Counted from the first letter of the stretch, positions 24,507-37,290 are shown. The stretch is DNA of 64,000 bases from Siphonodentalium dalli (GCA_032622095.1 CP136069.1:164726394-164790393); one strand, 5' to 3'. A program made the numbers and translations. The notes: generated by a model not told the origin, from the letters alone.

Positions 24507-27500
24507 CTAGCAGGGTTACCCGGCGTTGCCCAGGTTAATGCGATGAGAAACCCTATGTGTGCTGTGGATATTTGTTGGGGATAGAGAATGCTCTTGCTTA
24601 AAAATGTGATACGTTTTCTCATAAATTGTATATTCAAATAGCATCATAAAACATGATTATTACAGTCATGGGATATAAGTAGTGGCTCACCTTGTCAATT
24701 GTCATTCTGTTTGTCGCGATTAATCCGTTCCAACAATAATGAAGTATGTATTTATTTATTTACAACTGCGTATACATTAGACGTTATAATATGATACATG
24801 CACATAATAAACACATTAGTTCGATAAAAGATGATAATTGGGTTTTAAATATTGAGATGTATCAATCAATTTAGTGGGTTGGACTAAGTTCTCGAGAACA
24901 CCTGGCTATCTCCATTAAGATACAGATGTTTCAAAGAAATTTCCAGGTGCTCCTCTGTTCATGGTGCTATATATTGGCTAAATATTCTCAGTTTAAACGA
25001 AATGTTGATACGCATAACTATTAGCTACATGTGCCAGACACAGAGCGAGATTTTGAGTTGCTTATGTCAGTCGAGGAGTCTGTTATAAAACCCTTGTCAG
25101 ATGTGCAGTATTGGGAGGATCCTGAAAAGTCTTATGCTGCTAACTGCATTTTTTCTTGTCTATCAGAAGAAACTATATTTGACTGCACACTGTGACCACT
25201 ATTTTTGAACAGGCCTTCCATATCTCTTGACAAATTGTAACTTTTTGTGGAAACTGAATTGAATGGAACATACTCAATTTCGAATATATGTATCTCTTCA
25301 ATAGAATGATAAATATACGTTTAATGCTTCTTCTATGTATCTCTTTTTGCTAGCTCATTTTGTGAATTCCCTGATTGCTATTCCCATATAAATATGACAG
25401 TTGAGAAGATATAATTGTTCAAGTGACTTAAGTGGGTGACCATATGTCGGGATTGTGAAATATGAACGTCCAAAACTACTTAAAATGATATGGAGATGGC
25501 CTGGGTGACTGTATATAACTTATATGTGGATAAAGGCGAATAGCAATCTTATCAATGACAGTGCATATCCGCTCGCCATCCGCAACGCAAACGACACCAA
25601 ATGTGATTTAATTCATGGTATATCATTAGAGAAAAACGTGTATGAATTCGGTGGAAATTGGTGCCAAATAAATTTGTACCAGCGTTTGCCTCTTTGGACA
25701 TATTTAACCACTCCCATTAGACTCATGGGTGCATGATATACTGGCGATGATTATATATATGTTTGGTGGTAATCAGCAACTGAACAAATTCTGAGAATAG
25801 TTATGACCAATATCTCTCACCCAACCGACAGCAATTTGACGTCTTTAAATCACACGATGATATTCCTCGTATCATAGAGAAGAATAATATATCAATTTGG
25901 TGGAAATCTGGGCTAAAAATAGTTTATTATATCAATTGTTGATGCAACGTTGACTCGAACAACACCATATTGCGAAGGTGATTATATATTCGTTTGGTGG
26001 AAATCGGCGACAAAACTATTTCGCGATATATTTTTAATTTTGCCGACCTCCCCCTTTTCTCCCCTGACACCAACAGCGTCATTTTAGAATTTTTTTACCC
26101 GCACCGTTATCTTCCTTGTAAACAGCTACCCCTCTTAGAACGCCTTGGTGCCATCTTGATTGTACCGCGTGAAGTTATATATAGAACGCACACAGACAGA
26201 CAGAAACACAGACAGCACGATTTGATTTATTGTATCATTTGAGAAGAACGTGTCTGAATTTGATGGTAATTAGTACTAAAAATATTTTGTATCGGTCTTA
26301 ATGACCCTCCCGTCCCTATTTCAGTCTCAAGCTGCACACACTAAGACTCATTAGAGATTAGAGATGCATATATATGAAATTGGTGAAAATTGGCGAGTAT
26401 ACAAATTCGTATCAAATTTAAGGTCCCCATAACTCTCACCCACAGGGCACAAATTTGGTGTATCTAAATGACACGATAAGATTCCTCGTATCACAGAGAA
26501 GAATATGTATCAATCTGGTGGAAATCGGCACTAAACATATAGATATAATTTGTTGTGTCCCTCTCATCTCTATTCACCACTGACTCGAATGGCCCAACTT
26601 ATGACATCCTTAAACCACACGATTATACTCCTGATATCATGGAGATGATTGTTTATAAGTTTGGTGATAATCGGCGACTAAACAATTTTTGTATTATCAA
26701 ATTTGGTGCCAATCCACACCCCCGTCTCTCAAACAAACAGCACCACTATGGCGTCTTTAAATCACACGATTAGATTCCTCGTATCTTGGATAAGAACGTG
26801 TATCAATTTGGTGGAAATTGGCGCAAAAATATTGTGCATCAATTTTGGCGCCCCTGTCCCTTTCAATGTAACCCTGACTCGAATGAGGCCACATTTGACA
26901 GATATAAGCAACACCATTAGACTCCTCATACCATGGGGATGATTTTGTATAAGCGTGGTGGCAATCGGCGACTAAACCAATTATTATCAAATTTAGTGCC
27001 CACCCCTCCCAATCTCTCAACCAAAAGACAACAATTTGGCGTTGTTAAAGCGCACAATTTCCTTGTATAATGAAGAAGAATATATATCAATTTGGTGGAG
27101 ATCGGCGCTAAAATTAGTTTTTCAATTTTGGTGCCCCTCTCCCCTTCCGTGCATCCCTGACTCGAACGACGCCACTTTTAAACCACACCGTTGTTTTTTT
27201 CATATCATGGGTTTGGCGTTGTTATATCGCACAATTAGATTCCTTATATCATGAAGAAGAATATATATCAATTTGGTGGAGATCGGCGCTAAAATTAGTT
27301 TTTCAATTTTGGTGCCCCTCTCCCCTTCCGTGCATCCCTGACTCGAACGACGCCACTTTTAAACCACACCGTTGGTTTTTTTTATATCATGGGGATGATT
27401 ATATATAAGTTTGGTGGAAATCGGCGACAGAAAAAAAATCTGCCCCTCTCCCTTCCGGGCACCCCTGATGCGAACGGCGCGACTTTTGCCATATTTAAAC

Positions 27501-27765
27501 CACACCATTAGATTCTTCATATCATGGGGATTATTATGTATAAGTTTGGTGGCAATCGGCGACAATTTTTTTTCTGCCCCTCCCCCTTTTCTGCCCCCGA
27601 CAACAACGGCGTCACTTTAGAAAATTCTAACCCCGACCATTATCTTTCTCGTAAAAAGCTACTCCTAGTAGACCCCTTTGGCATCATCTAGATAGTCCCC
27701 TGTGAATTTCTATAGAACACAGACAGACAGACAGACAGACAGACATTCGCAAATATAGATATAGA
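24507..27765 (-). mobile_element. Non-autonomous Helitron, about 3.26 kb
   Basis: On the minus strand the element starts TCTATATCTATATTTGCG at 27765 after an A. It ends at 24507 with cctgggcaacgccgggtaac (GC hairpin), ccctg and CTAG, followed by T. This matches the Helitron pattern: 5' TC, 3' hairpin plus CTRR, A|T insertion and no target duplication. No Rep/helicase coding region is seen. The interior from about 25520 to 27700 is degenerate tandem repeats with recurrent atcaatttggtggaaatcgg and ctgactcgaacg motifs. Segments at 26080-26220 and 27613-27745 are homologous, suggesting fusion of two units. Confidence 0.75.
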
Positions 27766-28079
27766 TAATTTAGATCGGGCCCATAAACAAATTGATAGCC
27801 AGATATCGACTATCAAAAAAGAAAGTTTCAATACGTTTTGAATATTTGTCATGCTAGCAAAAAATCCAACAATCACCTCCTATAAAGCCCGTATATAAGA
27901 AGGAGCCTTTCGACACATTACTTACATATTATTATTAACTGTATTTTCGCGATTCATGTGTGATTGCTCTTATTGTAATTGCTGTTATGTTTCCACTTTG
28001 ATATAACCGATAAACGTAAAATTGGCATCAAATCTGACCGAGGATCTTTAAATGTTATTATACTTTTCCACAGAAAGAT

Positions 28080-28700
28080 TCATTCTAGTCATATAATTTA
28101 GAACGAGGGTTGCGCATAAAATATGGCTCCCGTCGAGTATTTTTTGCCCACAAGAGTAATTCTGTCCGACCGACTGACAATCACTAACAATAGACGAACT
28201 AAGGAACCATAACTCAGAACTAGGGGCAATAACTCAGATAAAAAACGAAGTATCAATATACCAAATATGAATGGCATCGGTTGACGTTTGTTTAAGTTAT
28301 CGCGCTAAAGGTCATAAAATTGCTAAATAATTGAAAACTAAGGGTCGTAACTCAGGTAAAAATATTGGAACAAACCTAGTTTTTGAACTCGATTGAGATA
28401 TTGTTGTAAAGATCCATAAATTACAAATATGAATGAAATTGGTTGACATTTGTTCAAGTTATTGCAATAACGGACAAAATCTTCCTGCTAAAACATGGAC
28501 GAAATAAAGGCCACAACTCGGGTCAAATAGATTGGACAAACCTGATTTTGGAACTCGATATAAATATTGTTGTGAAAGATCCATATACGAAATCTGAATT
28601 AATTTTATTAACGTTTGTTGAAGTTATAGTGCTAACGGGCATATAAATTTGCTATAAATAGAAACAAGTTCCATAACTCTGGTTAGAACGTTGGGTGGAC
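28080..28700. repeat. Degenerate tandem repeat of roughly 140 bp
   Basis: Four loose copies share a pattern of ataactcaggtaaaa, attggacaaacct, gaactcgat, gatccat, gttgacatttgtt and aagttat. The wording is familiar from dispersed repeats in bivalve genomes, which is part of the case for a mollusc. No coding potential. Confidence 0.65.
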
Positions 28701-29002
28701 CTGTTGTTTGTGTGCTGGTGTCGCGCATGACAATAAACTCCCACTCCAAAAAGTGTAATATTCCATCAATAAACGGCTAAGAAAGAAACTTGTCTAAACG
28801 GATCGCATGCATGAAACAATAAAGGGGATTTCGCGTTAGTCTAAAAACAATTCTTATTAATTTTCTTAAAGATAGAAATAGCTTGTGAAATTTTATATAT
28901 TCCCCAGAAAATATAGATTGTTTTAATTTTCTTTTCGCAAAACAAGAAAATCCTTTTTGGTAGTGAATCCATAATTTGGAGTATAAATGTACATGTACGT
29001 AC

Positions 29003-29269
29003 CTCAACGGTGAATAGGTGCGACTTAACCCTCTCTTCGCCAACTTGGTACGCTAACAACCAACATTTCCGCGTGATAACGTCGTACGACGTCGAGACAC
29101 ACACGACGTTGTAATCGCACAGACGTCGACATCGCAAAATGTTCGACGTCCGCGTTTCAAGTATTGTTCCTGCTGGTACAGGCTGACTGGAAGGTCGTAA
29201 CGGTGGCACCAAGAAGCAGGACGATTTAAAGCACAAGACAGTCACGATTAAAGCCAAACTTGCCAGCAT
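29003..29269 (-). CDS. First coding exon of a secreted PAN/apple-domain protein (partial)
   Basis: Starting at the ATG at 29269-29267, 89 codons run to 29003 and end in phase 0 at TTGAG|GTACGT, a good splice donor (GT at 29002-29001). Residues 1-18 (MLASLALIVTVLCFKSSC) form a typical signal peptide. Residues 36-89 contain C47-x3-C51-x5-C57-x11-C69 with the local pattern RCRRLCDYNVVCVSTSYD and KCWLL, which fits the disulphide core of PAN/apple modules. Such modules mediate protein or carbohydrate binding in secreted and membrane proteins. The start is chosen because the signal peptide follows it directly. Downstream exons, expected at lower coordinates, could not be found; the next 1-6 kb is mostly repeats. 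It may be a live gene with long introns or an orphan exon. Confidence 0.65.
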
Positions 29270-30250
29270 ATTTATTTCTCCAAAATGACGACGATATTAA
29301 AACAACTCAGCTTATCCGAACCCGGAAACAACACTCGCTCTAGGTTTTCTCCCAAGATCAAAAGGACAATGCTACTGCTCCACGCACAACTTGCAAACTG
29401 AGTGGTTTGTAGCACTCTCTCTCTCATATGTCTGATACTTCTGCGTAAACGACTTTTCTGTATCTCACTTAGAATTTAGTTTCGTACCTCAATGTTCCAT
29501 CTAGTGTAAGTGTTTATAGTGAGTGCATGATATTGATTCACTGAGGTCTGGAGACCCGTTACCCGGGAACAGTACAAACATAGATGTAGTTGAGCCTAAG
29601 CATGGCACCAATAAGAAGGCATAAGTTATTGCAGAATCATTATGACATTATGGGGCTCTTTCTGAATATATAATATAGGTAGGCCAATTCAGATGCCAAG
29701 GTATATGTATCCAAAATTAAATATCAGAAAAAAAAGAAAAAAAACCCACTTGCTCTGCTCACGTAGATTTCCCGACTTTTACTCGTTATATAATGTAGTC
29801 CGATAACTTATAGAATGATTCCGTAATAAAGGTTCCCTGTATAACGAAGCTGTTGTATCCGGATACTCTCACACGAGGTGCAGGCAATCTAAAATTTTCA
29901 GACAGAAATTTATTCTTATAGGAATACAGCGAGTGATAGAAAATATTTAATTTAGGAACCTTGTCAACTACGGTATTTTATAATAGACACTGTTCTCTGC
30001 GAGACTCTATCCGACAGTGGTTTTTTGTTTTTTGTTTACATGAAATTGCTTTATTAGCTCCGTGAACCTGCGTTATAATCTGCTCGAAAATTGTGAAATA
30101 TGTCTCATATCATTCATCATTCACCTCTATAAATAACTGAATAAATAAAAAATAGTGAGAATGAGTTATTTATCTATTTAAGATATGGGTGACCCAGTCA
30201 CTATTTTTCTATGTTATGAAATTAAGAACGCCAAAATCTCCTTAAAACAC
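29270..30250. other. Unannotated DNA upstream of the PAN/apple exon
   Basis: Would hold the 5' UTR and promoter of the minus-strand gene if it is live. No confident core promoter motif was identified. Contains a simple A-rich patch near 29728-29744. Confidence 0.4.
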
Positions 30251-30259
30251 ACCTGTTTG

Positions 30260-30590
30260 ATATCCGGGTTTTCCCCTCTGAACTGACATTTTGTATTGTA
30301 ACTCAAGTAGCAATGGTCAGATTTGAGTGCTATTTGGAATGCAAATAGACCAGGATTGATGGAATGATACTGACAAGAATCGTCCATGTCTTTTTGTAGC
30401 GTTGTCGCTCTTGCTGGACTTAGAAATATAATTCATTTCCCCGCTGAAATGATATTTTGTTTTTGTTACTCCGGTAGCAATGGTCAGATTGAGTGCTATT
30501 TGGAATGCAAATATTCTACGATTGATGGAATTATACTGACAGGAATCTTCCATGTCTTTTTGTAGTGTTATCGCTCTTGTTCGATGTAGC
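30260..30590. repeat. Roughly 165-bp tandem duplication
   Basis: caatggtcagatttgagtgc and gctatttggaatgcaaat at 30312-30346 recur at 30477-30510. Similarity continues through gattgatgga and catgtctttttgtag. Moderately diverged. Confidence 0.8.
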
Positions 30591-30964
30591 AACTGGCAAG
30601 AGTTTCCATATTTGCAACACATTTAGAATTGTATCACGTATCAGCAATTGGATATCTTGGAATATATATTGATATGTGAAAATGTAGATCAAGTCTTCTC
30701 GGTCCACAACAGCTTGGGGTATCGGTTGGGTTGATGCTGTTTTTGGACAGTTACTAACATTCTTGGACAAAGAAAATAAAACTGTCTCTAAATTCAACAA
30801 CTAGTTAGCTTTACATACCCTCCAAACTGAGTTAGGCGATGTCTATCGTGAGTGTAATAGTGAGAACCGTACATGTGCATTACGTCAGGGTTAATGGGTG
30901 AGGACTTTGACCTCTCGTTATATCATATGTCGTTTGTTGAACTTATTATATGAACATTTCTACT

Positions 30965-31110
30965 GCGGTCCGCTTCATTCAACGGAATAACGGGTATAAG
31001 CTAGCTCAATATGGGCTTATTTAATAATAAAATAAGTCCAATGTGATCCTTTGTGAATATTTAGGTCCGACAGAAACCTATTTACACGAGGATATGTTGC
31101 ATCTGGATAT
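30965..31110. repeat. Fragment of the 42703-45022 inverted-repeat family
   Basis: Shares gggtataagct, ataagtccaat, gtgaatat, taggtcc and cacgag-atatgttgc in the same order as 42804-44120 (with the hAT insertion removed). Confidence 0.6.
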
Positions 31111-32300
31111 TTTTTATCGTCACTAAAACTGACATCACTTGTATAGATTTGCTTTAGTAAACAGTTGCTGAGCTTGTTGTCAAATTGAGCTGCACGGCGC
31201 TGCCTCGCAGGAGCAACGCTTGAAGAACACTATCGCAGAAGAAACATAACATGATTGACTTCCGCTAGGCCAAACAAGAGACAATACAAACTTGATTAAA
31301 ACAGTTGTGACATATCCTCACCAAGTCTAATTAGAATGGTGCGATGCAGTCAATAAACAGAAATGAATAGAAAATGGCTACTCGAAAAGTACACAGTGTA
31401 GTGAAAATGGATATATTGTGCGGACCAGCTTAATTCTTGTTGGACAGCGCCACCTAGCGGCGCCGGGAACCGAGTGCCAGCTTCCGGGATCAGCCGGCAG
31501 AACCGAAACTGAATCCAAACAAGACACATCATAAATAATTGTTGTTGCTAAATCAGATGTAATCCTCGTATTTCTACATATATATTCGTGAGTATAATAT
31601 CCTTTTCTATTCCATATATAATAATCTTACATGTGTCATTCAGGCTGGGTTCACAGTACCAGATCGCCCCGATGTCCAGAGTACTTCCGCGTGCCGCTTA
31701 TACGTATTTAATCTCAATAAAACATTAGTAATTATTAACAGCCAGTTTATAATAATCATGAATGAGAATGGGATTTGGCAGTAAGCTACAAGCTTTTTGG
31801 TGCCATCTCCTATAGATAATGATATGAATGAATGGATGATGGTTCTAAGTTACACGGGTTCATGTAGTGATTGTGCGTATTAGTGTATACACATATATAT
31901 ATTTGTGTGTGCCTTAAGTTATGTTATGGTTGTTATTTTTGTTTGTTGTTATGGGGCCTTGACACCCAATATCCCTGAGGTCTCTTGATTAGAGTCGGAA
32001 AGTCTTGCAGAACACTTTTGACCCACCCGGAAGTAGAACTGTTTATCGCCGCGGTGACAGCCTCGTCGCACTCTACACATTCGCGTTAAAAAATCCCGTT
32101 GGAACCAACACGTTACAGATGTTCAAAATAGAAGAAAAAAAATAGAAAAGGGCCGCAGCTCAACTGGGTGCACCCGATAAGCCACCTGTCCGGAAAGTAT
32201 CGGCCTCAGATTCATCGTTTAGAACTTCTTATATTCTGACCAATCTTTGTTGTCGTGAGCGGTACCATACTCTTTATGTTCGAAATTTGCATGTCCATGA
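31111..32300. other. Unannotated DNA
   Basis: No exon or repeat recognised. A near-palindromic ggcgcc-type motif (gcgccacctagcggcgcc, 31446-31463) stands out locally but has no clear role. Confidence 0.4.
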
Positions 32301-32307
32301 CAACATC

Positions 32308-32541
32308 TGTCTGAAATCATCGCGGAGGATGACAGTAGTGGTACGAATGTCTGCATTGTCATTCATTGTAGCAAACCTTCAACACTGTTCGAAATCATCG
32401 CGGAGAATGACAGTAGTGACACGAATGTCAACATTGTCATTCCTTGTAGCAAACCTTCAAAACTGTTCGAAATCATCGCGAGGATGACAGTAGTGGCACG
32501 AATTTCGACATTGTCATTACTTGTAGCAAACCTTCAAAACA
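32308..32541 (+). repeat. 79-bp repeat, three copies
   Basis: gaaatcatcgcgga begins the unit at 32312, 32391 and 32469. Each copy also has gatgacagtagtg, cattgtcatt and gtagcaaaccttcaa. A repetitive 66-codon frame across it is a by-product. Confidence 0.9.
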
Positions 32542-32953
32542 GGTGAAAGGTGAGGATAAAGCTACTCAGAAGTTTTTCATCTATAATTGTAATTAGCTGG
32601 TGGCAGTCGACCCGTTATCCACAATGTTCTATACATGTGAATTAGTGATAGGAATCGAAGCCACCGCAGTGTAGAGTTCTTTCCCCTGTAACAGTGACGT
32701 GGGCATATTCCTCTCGGCATATTACATATTAAGTAATATCGGTTGTGACAAAACTGTCCCAAAGTGAACACTTTGAATCGGTCATACTAAATTAATTACA
32801 ACCGAAACTGTTTGTCAGTGCACCATCAGCTTGGATGTCACAGGTCCGTTTAGTTGTAACACACAAAGTGCTAAAGCAGAGGACTTATACATCAGTAATT
32901 TGTGTCTAACGACCAAAGTCGTTAGGATCCTGTCTACGACTGTGGCATAATAT

Positions 32954-33410
32954 GTGACCCGCCATATCAAATCCAGTCGTAAGTCGGGAATTTGTTTACC
33001 CTGTGCCAATGCATTCTGTTATATATGCGAGTCGACCATAGGTCGCCTCGCATATATAAGAGAATGCATTGGCCTAACAATGTTTTATCATTTAAAAAAA
33101 ATAAATGTTTCTTACAATTTTTAGGACATAAAATAAAAAACATCCATTACCTGCAGGGAGCCCCACACATATATAGAAGCATATAGAAGAGTGTCTTCTG
33201 CTCATGTTTGTCTGGGGCTCTGTATGGGTGAAATTATAAAATTGTTAAAGAATACAAGAAAAAATTATTAAAATTGTAAAAAATTGTTAGGCCAATGCAT
33301 TCTCTTATATATGCGAGGCGACCTATGGTCGACTCGCATATATAAGAGAATGCATTGGCACAGGGTAAACAAAATCCCGACTTACGACTGGATTTGATAT
33401 GGCGGGTCAC
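32954..33410. mobile_element. MITE family Q, copy Q1, carrying the palindrome cassette
   Basis: Terminal repeats of about 48 bp begin GTGACCCGCCATATCAAATC and end with the complement. ATAT lies directly outside both ends (32950-32953, 33411-33414), consistent with a 4-bp target duplication. Inside the terminal repeats lies the cassette CCCTGTGCC...GGCACAGGG, with 67-bp palindromes at 33006-33072 and 33292-33358. The linker has its own hairpin (gagccccaca and ctggggctc, about 33158-33222). No coding capacity. Confidence 0.85.
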
Positions 33411-33778
33411 ATATCTCGTAATATATTTGATTCTTATTGTCGTAAATTTGTTCCAACCTCAAACACAAACATCAACATAAAGTTATTGTTCTTGATAGTC
33501 AACCCAAGCAGTATTCTATGTTCCGTATATTGTCATGTGATACTACATATATATGGTCGAACCTATATAGTGATCCTGATACTTAAAAGGACGACGGACG
33601 GATACTATTGATAATTGTTTTTCTTACTTCTATAAATGTTTAGCTACATGTACAGTAAGTCTAATTAAGACAGACCGTGTTTCCTTTCAATCAACTTACG
33701 GTCTAAAGACTCTAATGTTTAAAATTATTTCAAACGGGAGACATCGAGTCAATGCGCATCGAACGATGCGTTGCTTAA

Positions 33779-34157
33779 CCCTTTACCCAACAGAACGGCC
33801 CTGTGCCAATGCATTCTCTTATATATGCGAGTCGACCATAGGTCGCCTCGCATATATAAGAGAATGCATTGGCTTAACACATTAAAAATTATAAAATTGT
33901 TAAAGAATGTAAGAAAAAATAGTAAAAAGTGTTTTTTAGGCCAATGCATTCTCTTATATATGCGAGGCGACCTATGGTCGACTCGCATATATAAGAGAAT
34001 GCATTGGCACAGGGCATAACTGTAACCATCACAATGTGGTCAATGAGCCGGTTCCAATGATATCCATATTTGCATGGTTTTATTGAGACAGACCCAAGAT
34101 AATTTAGGCTGTTGCAGCTTTATTTGGCCGTTTTTGGCCGGTTTGTTGGGTAAAGGG
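33779..34157 (+). mobile_element. piggyBac-like MITE family P, copy P1, carrying the palindrome cassette
   Basis: Terminal repeats CCCTTTACCCAACA and TGTTGGGTAAAGGG are flanked by TTAA on both sides (33775-33778, 34158-34161), as in piggyBac. The left shell is only about 20 bp. The cassette follows at once, with palindromes at 33806-33872 and 33941-34007 and a short AT-rich linker. About 145 bp of family-specific DNA runs to the right end. Confidence 0.85.
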
Positions 34158-34161
34158 TTAA

Positions 34162-35270
34162 CCATCGAATAGCTTCCTGCAAATACCAAAATAATATTCA
34201 TATTTCACAGAAGCCACAACCGCGGTATTTGACTGCAATCTCATGAAGTTATCGAATAAACTACACATTAGTGTCGCGTATCTTAACTGACCATGCAAAT
34301 GTCGTATGTTCAAAATCAAAACTACCGTACGTTTATTCATAATTGGGGAATGGTCAGACAGAACAAGTATACATATTAGAATTGTATATGCAAAGATATT
34401 CAAATTTGGTTATATCTGAGTTTAGTATTTTCTCCTGACCTATGGTTATTCGTATAGTAAATTGTCGTATTCTACATAAGGAGATATTCTTTGCGCGCGT
34501 ATTCTAAATAAGGAGATGACGTAACATGACCGCGGTACAGGTCAATAATATTTATTATACGTGCTTATGGCTATATCTTCATTGCATTGTTCTTTATTAT
34601 ATAGCATCTTAATGGCGAAACTTGAATTCTGCATGTATAGTGAAGCAAACCTTGAAACGCGCATTTTATTGCACGAAAATTAGTTAGAGGCTGCTCTTTC
34701 ATGTGTATACATCACCTCAGGCCCACATGTGGATCTATATGCGTATCGCAAAGATAAACACTACCTTATTTGGGATACATGAAACAAACAGTGAAACAAA
34801 CAGTATTTTATCTCTGAAATAAGTTAGAATGCCAGTGTCGTCAGGCGTAGTTGAAAGTTATGAGACGGATTCTGGATATTTATCAGACTGCATGTACAGA
34901 CACATGTAGCTGGACACATATACGGTTATGAAGATGCAGAATCTCTGGCGGGAAACGTAGTTTAGAGTTCGTTCCCTTGCAACGTTGGCGCGCGAGTATC
35001 GTCTCGTGATATGAATATCGCATAATATAGTTCACTTACCCAGGTTTCTTCTGACTCGGCACAGCATTCTCTCATCAGATTGTTAGGATATGTACATGCA
35101 ACATTGCATGGACTTTGCAATGTAATTTACAACTACAGGCTTTCGGACGTTATTGACACAGAGGCCTTTCAACTTGTCTGACAGTTCCACCCTAAGTTGA
35201 ATATATGTCACTTGTAGTATATGTTTTATTTCAAATAATGAAAACAGTCGATTCAGAAATAAGCCACAAT
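34162..35270. other. Unannotated AT-rich DNA
   Basis: No exon, RNA gene or clear repeat recognised. Confidence 0.4.
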
Positions 35271-35274
35271 ATAT

Positions 35275-35490
35275 ATACCCGTTATTCCGTTGAATGGCGT
35301 GGGCCGCAGTGAAACCACATTGTAAAGAGCGTGAATCTGGTAAGCCGTGTCGATGAAAAACAGTTCGATTAAATAATGCCAATATGGGCGTGTTTCGTAT
35401 GGGTGCATCAAATACGCCCGATACGGACGTATTTGTAATACGAATACGCTCATATACGACTGTTTTCGTGCCCCCCTTTACGTTCATATA
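35275..35490. repeat. Fragment of the 42703-45022 family, with a paralogous empty site for P2
   Basis: gttgaatggcg, gggccgca, gtgaaa, gatgaaaaa and gattaaataatgcc occur in the same order as at 44398-44476 plus 44859-44890. The sequence is continuous across TTAA (about 35368-35371), where the other copy has the P2 insertion. Confidence 0.7.
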
Positions 35491-35538
35491 GAGCGTAATT
35501 CAGATTCAAATGTATTTCGGGTTTTGAAATACGTTCAA

Positions 35539-35810
35539 TCTCATACATATTTTGTAGACCTCTGTCTGTTTGTTTGTATGTTTGTCTGTATGTTTGTATG
35601 TTTGTCATTTATACAAATCTACGATTCTCGACCGATCGGGACCAAACTTGGTACGTGTGTGTAGTTTGACCAGGCGGTGGACGTTGTCGTATTGGCGAGC
35701 CCCTGCGGCGCCCGCTTCGCGCATGCGCAGACGAGATATCGGAAACGGGTGGAGCTATCGACTTGAAATTTGGTTTGAATAGTCCGGACAACGTCGGGCT
35801 CATCGGCTAG
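35539..35810 (+). mobile_element. Helitron-type unit U1 (subfamily 1)
   Basis: Starts TCTCATACATATTTTG after an A at 35538 and ends tccggacaacgtcgggctca plus tcggCTAG at 35810. The 5' part holds a tctgtatgttt microsatellite (35562-35606). No coding region. Confidence 0.75.
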
Positions 35811-36072
35811 TCTCATATATATTTTGAAGACCTCTGTCTGTATGTTTGTCTGTCTGTATGTTTGTCATTAATACAAATCTACGATTCTCGACCGATCGGG
35901 ACGAAACTTGGTACGTGTGTGTAGTTTGACCAGGCGGTGGACGTTGTCGTATTGGCGAGCCCCTGCGGCGCCCGCATCGCGCATGCGCAGACGAGATCTC
36001 GGAAACGGGTGGAGCTATCGACTTGAAATTTGGTTTTTGAATAGCCCGGACAACGTCGGGCTCATCGGCTAG
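35811..36072 (+). mobile_element. Helitron-type unit U2 (subfamily 1)
   Basis: Begins TCTCATATATATTTTGAAGA directly after the CTAG of U1. The 3' hairpin gcccggacaacgtcgggc is followed by tcatcggCTAG. Over 90% similar to U1 by eye. Confidence 0.75.
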
Positions 36073-36616
36073 TCTCATATATATTTTGAAGACCTCTGTC
36101 TGTATGTTTGTCTGTCTGTATGTTTGTCATTAATACAAATCTACGATTCTCGACCGATCGGGACGAAACTTGGTACGTGTGTGTAGTTTGACCAGGCGGT
36201 GGACGTTGTCGTATTGGCGAGCCCGTGCGGCGCCCGCTTCGCGCATGCGCAGACCAGATCTCGGAAACGGGTCGAGCTATCGACTTGAAATTTGGTATGT
36301 GAATGTATCTTGCCCCGGATACGAATTTTATCGGGTCGCCGAGCCCGTGCGACGCCAGCTTCGCAAATGCGTAGACCAGATCTCGGAAACGGGTAGAGCT
36401 ATCGACTTGAAATTTGGAACGTCGTGCTGGGTAGAGCTATCGACTTGAAATTTGGTTTTTGAATAGCCCGGACAACGTCGGGCCTCAGCTTCGCGCAAGC
36501 GCAGACCAGATCTCGGAAACGGGTGGAGCTATCGACATGAAATTTTGTTTTTGAATAGCTATCGACTTGAAATTTTGTTTTTGAATAGCCCGGACAACGT
36601 CGGGCTCATCGGCTAG
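36073..36616 (+). mobile_element. Helitron-type unit U3 (subfamily 1, internally rearranged)
   Basis: Same 5' TC and 3' hairpin-CTAG ends as U2. Inside, the segment from agatctcggaaacggg to the hairpin is partly duplicated (about 36255-36600), with two extra hairpin-like 3' pieces near 36463 and 36588. Confidence 0.7.
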
Positions 36617-37290
36617 TCTCATACATGTATATATTTTGAAGACCTCTGTCTGTTTGTTTGTATGTTTGTCTGTATGTTTGTCTGTATGTTTGTCTGTATG
36701 TTTGTCTGTATGTTTGTCATTTATACAAATCTACGATTCTCGACCGATCGGGACCAAACTTGGTACGTGTGTGTAGTTTGATCAGGCGGTGGACGTTGTC
36801 GTATTGGCGAGCCCGTGCGGCGCCCGCTTCGCGCATGCGCAGACGAGATCTCGGAAACGGGTGGAGCTATCGACTTGAAATTTGGTATGTGAATGTATCT
36901 TGCCCCGAATAAGAATTTTATCGGGTCGCCGAGCCCGTGCGACGCCAGCTTCGTGCATGCGCAGACGAGATCTCGGAAACGGGTCGAGCTATCGACTTGA
37001 AATTTGGTATGTGAATGTATCTTGCCCCGAATAAGAATTTTATCGGGTCGCCGAGCCCGTGCGACGCCAGCTTCGTGCATGCGCAGACGAGATCTCGGAA
37101 ACGGGTCGAGCTATCGACTTGAAATTTAGAATGTGAATGTATCTTGCCTCGGGTACGAATTTTATCGGGTCGTCGAGCCCGTGCGACGCCAGATTCGCGC
37201 ATGCGCAGACCAGATCTCGGAAACGGGTCGAGCTATCGACTTGAAATTTGGTTTTTGAATAGCCCGGACAACGTCGGGCTCATCGGCTAG
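36617..37290 (+). mobile_element. Helitron-type unit U4 (subfamily 1, with internal 122-bp repeats)
   Basis: Starts TCTCATACATGTATATATTT and ends gcccggacaacgtcgggc plus CTAG. About four copies of a 122-bp repeat (agatctcggaaacgggt to cttcgtgcatgcgc) occupy 36840-37240. A gtttgtctgtat microsatellite lies at 36645-36718. Confidence 0.75.

Noticed and set aside
31440-31470. CTCF-like or palindromic GC motif gcgccacctagcggcgcc
   Set aside because: The match to known CTCF consensus fails at several core positions, and there is no supporting context.
33749-34019. Overlapping frames with RSPRIYKRMHW and RGDLWSTRIYKRMHW peptides recurring across the window
   Set aside because: They are translations of the 67-bp palindrome in both directions, not conserved proteins.
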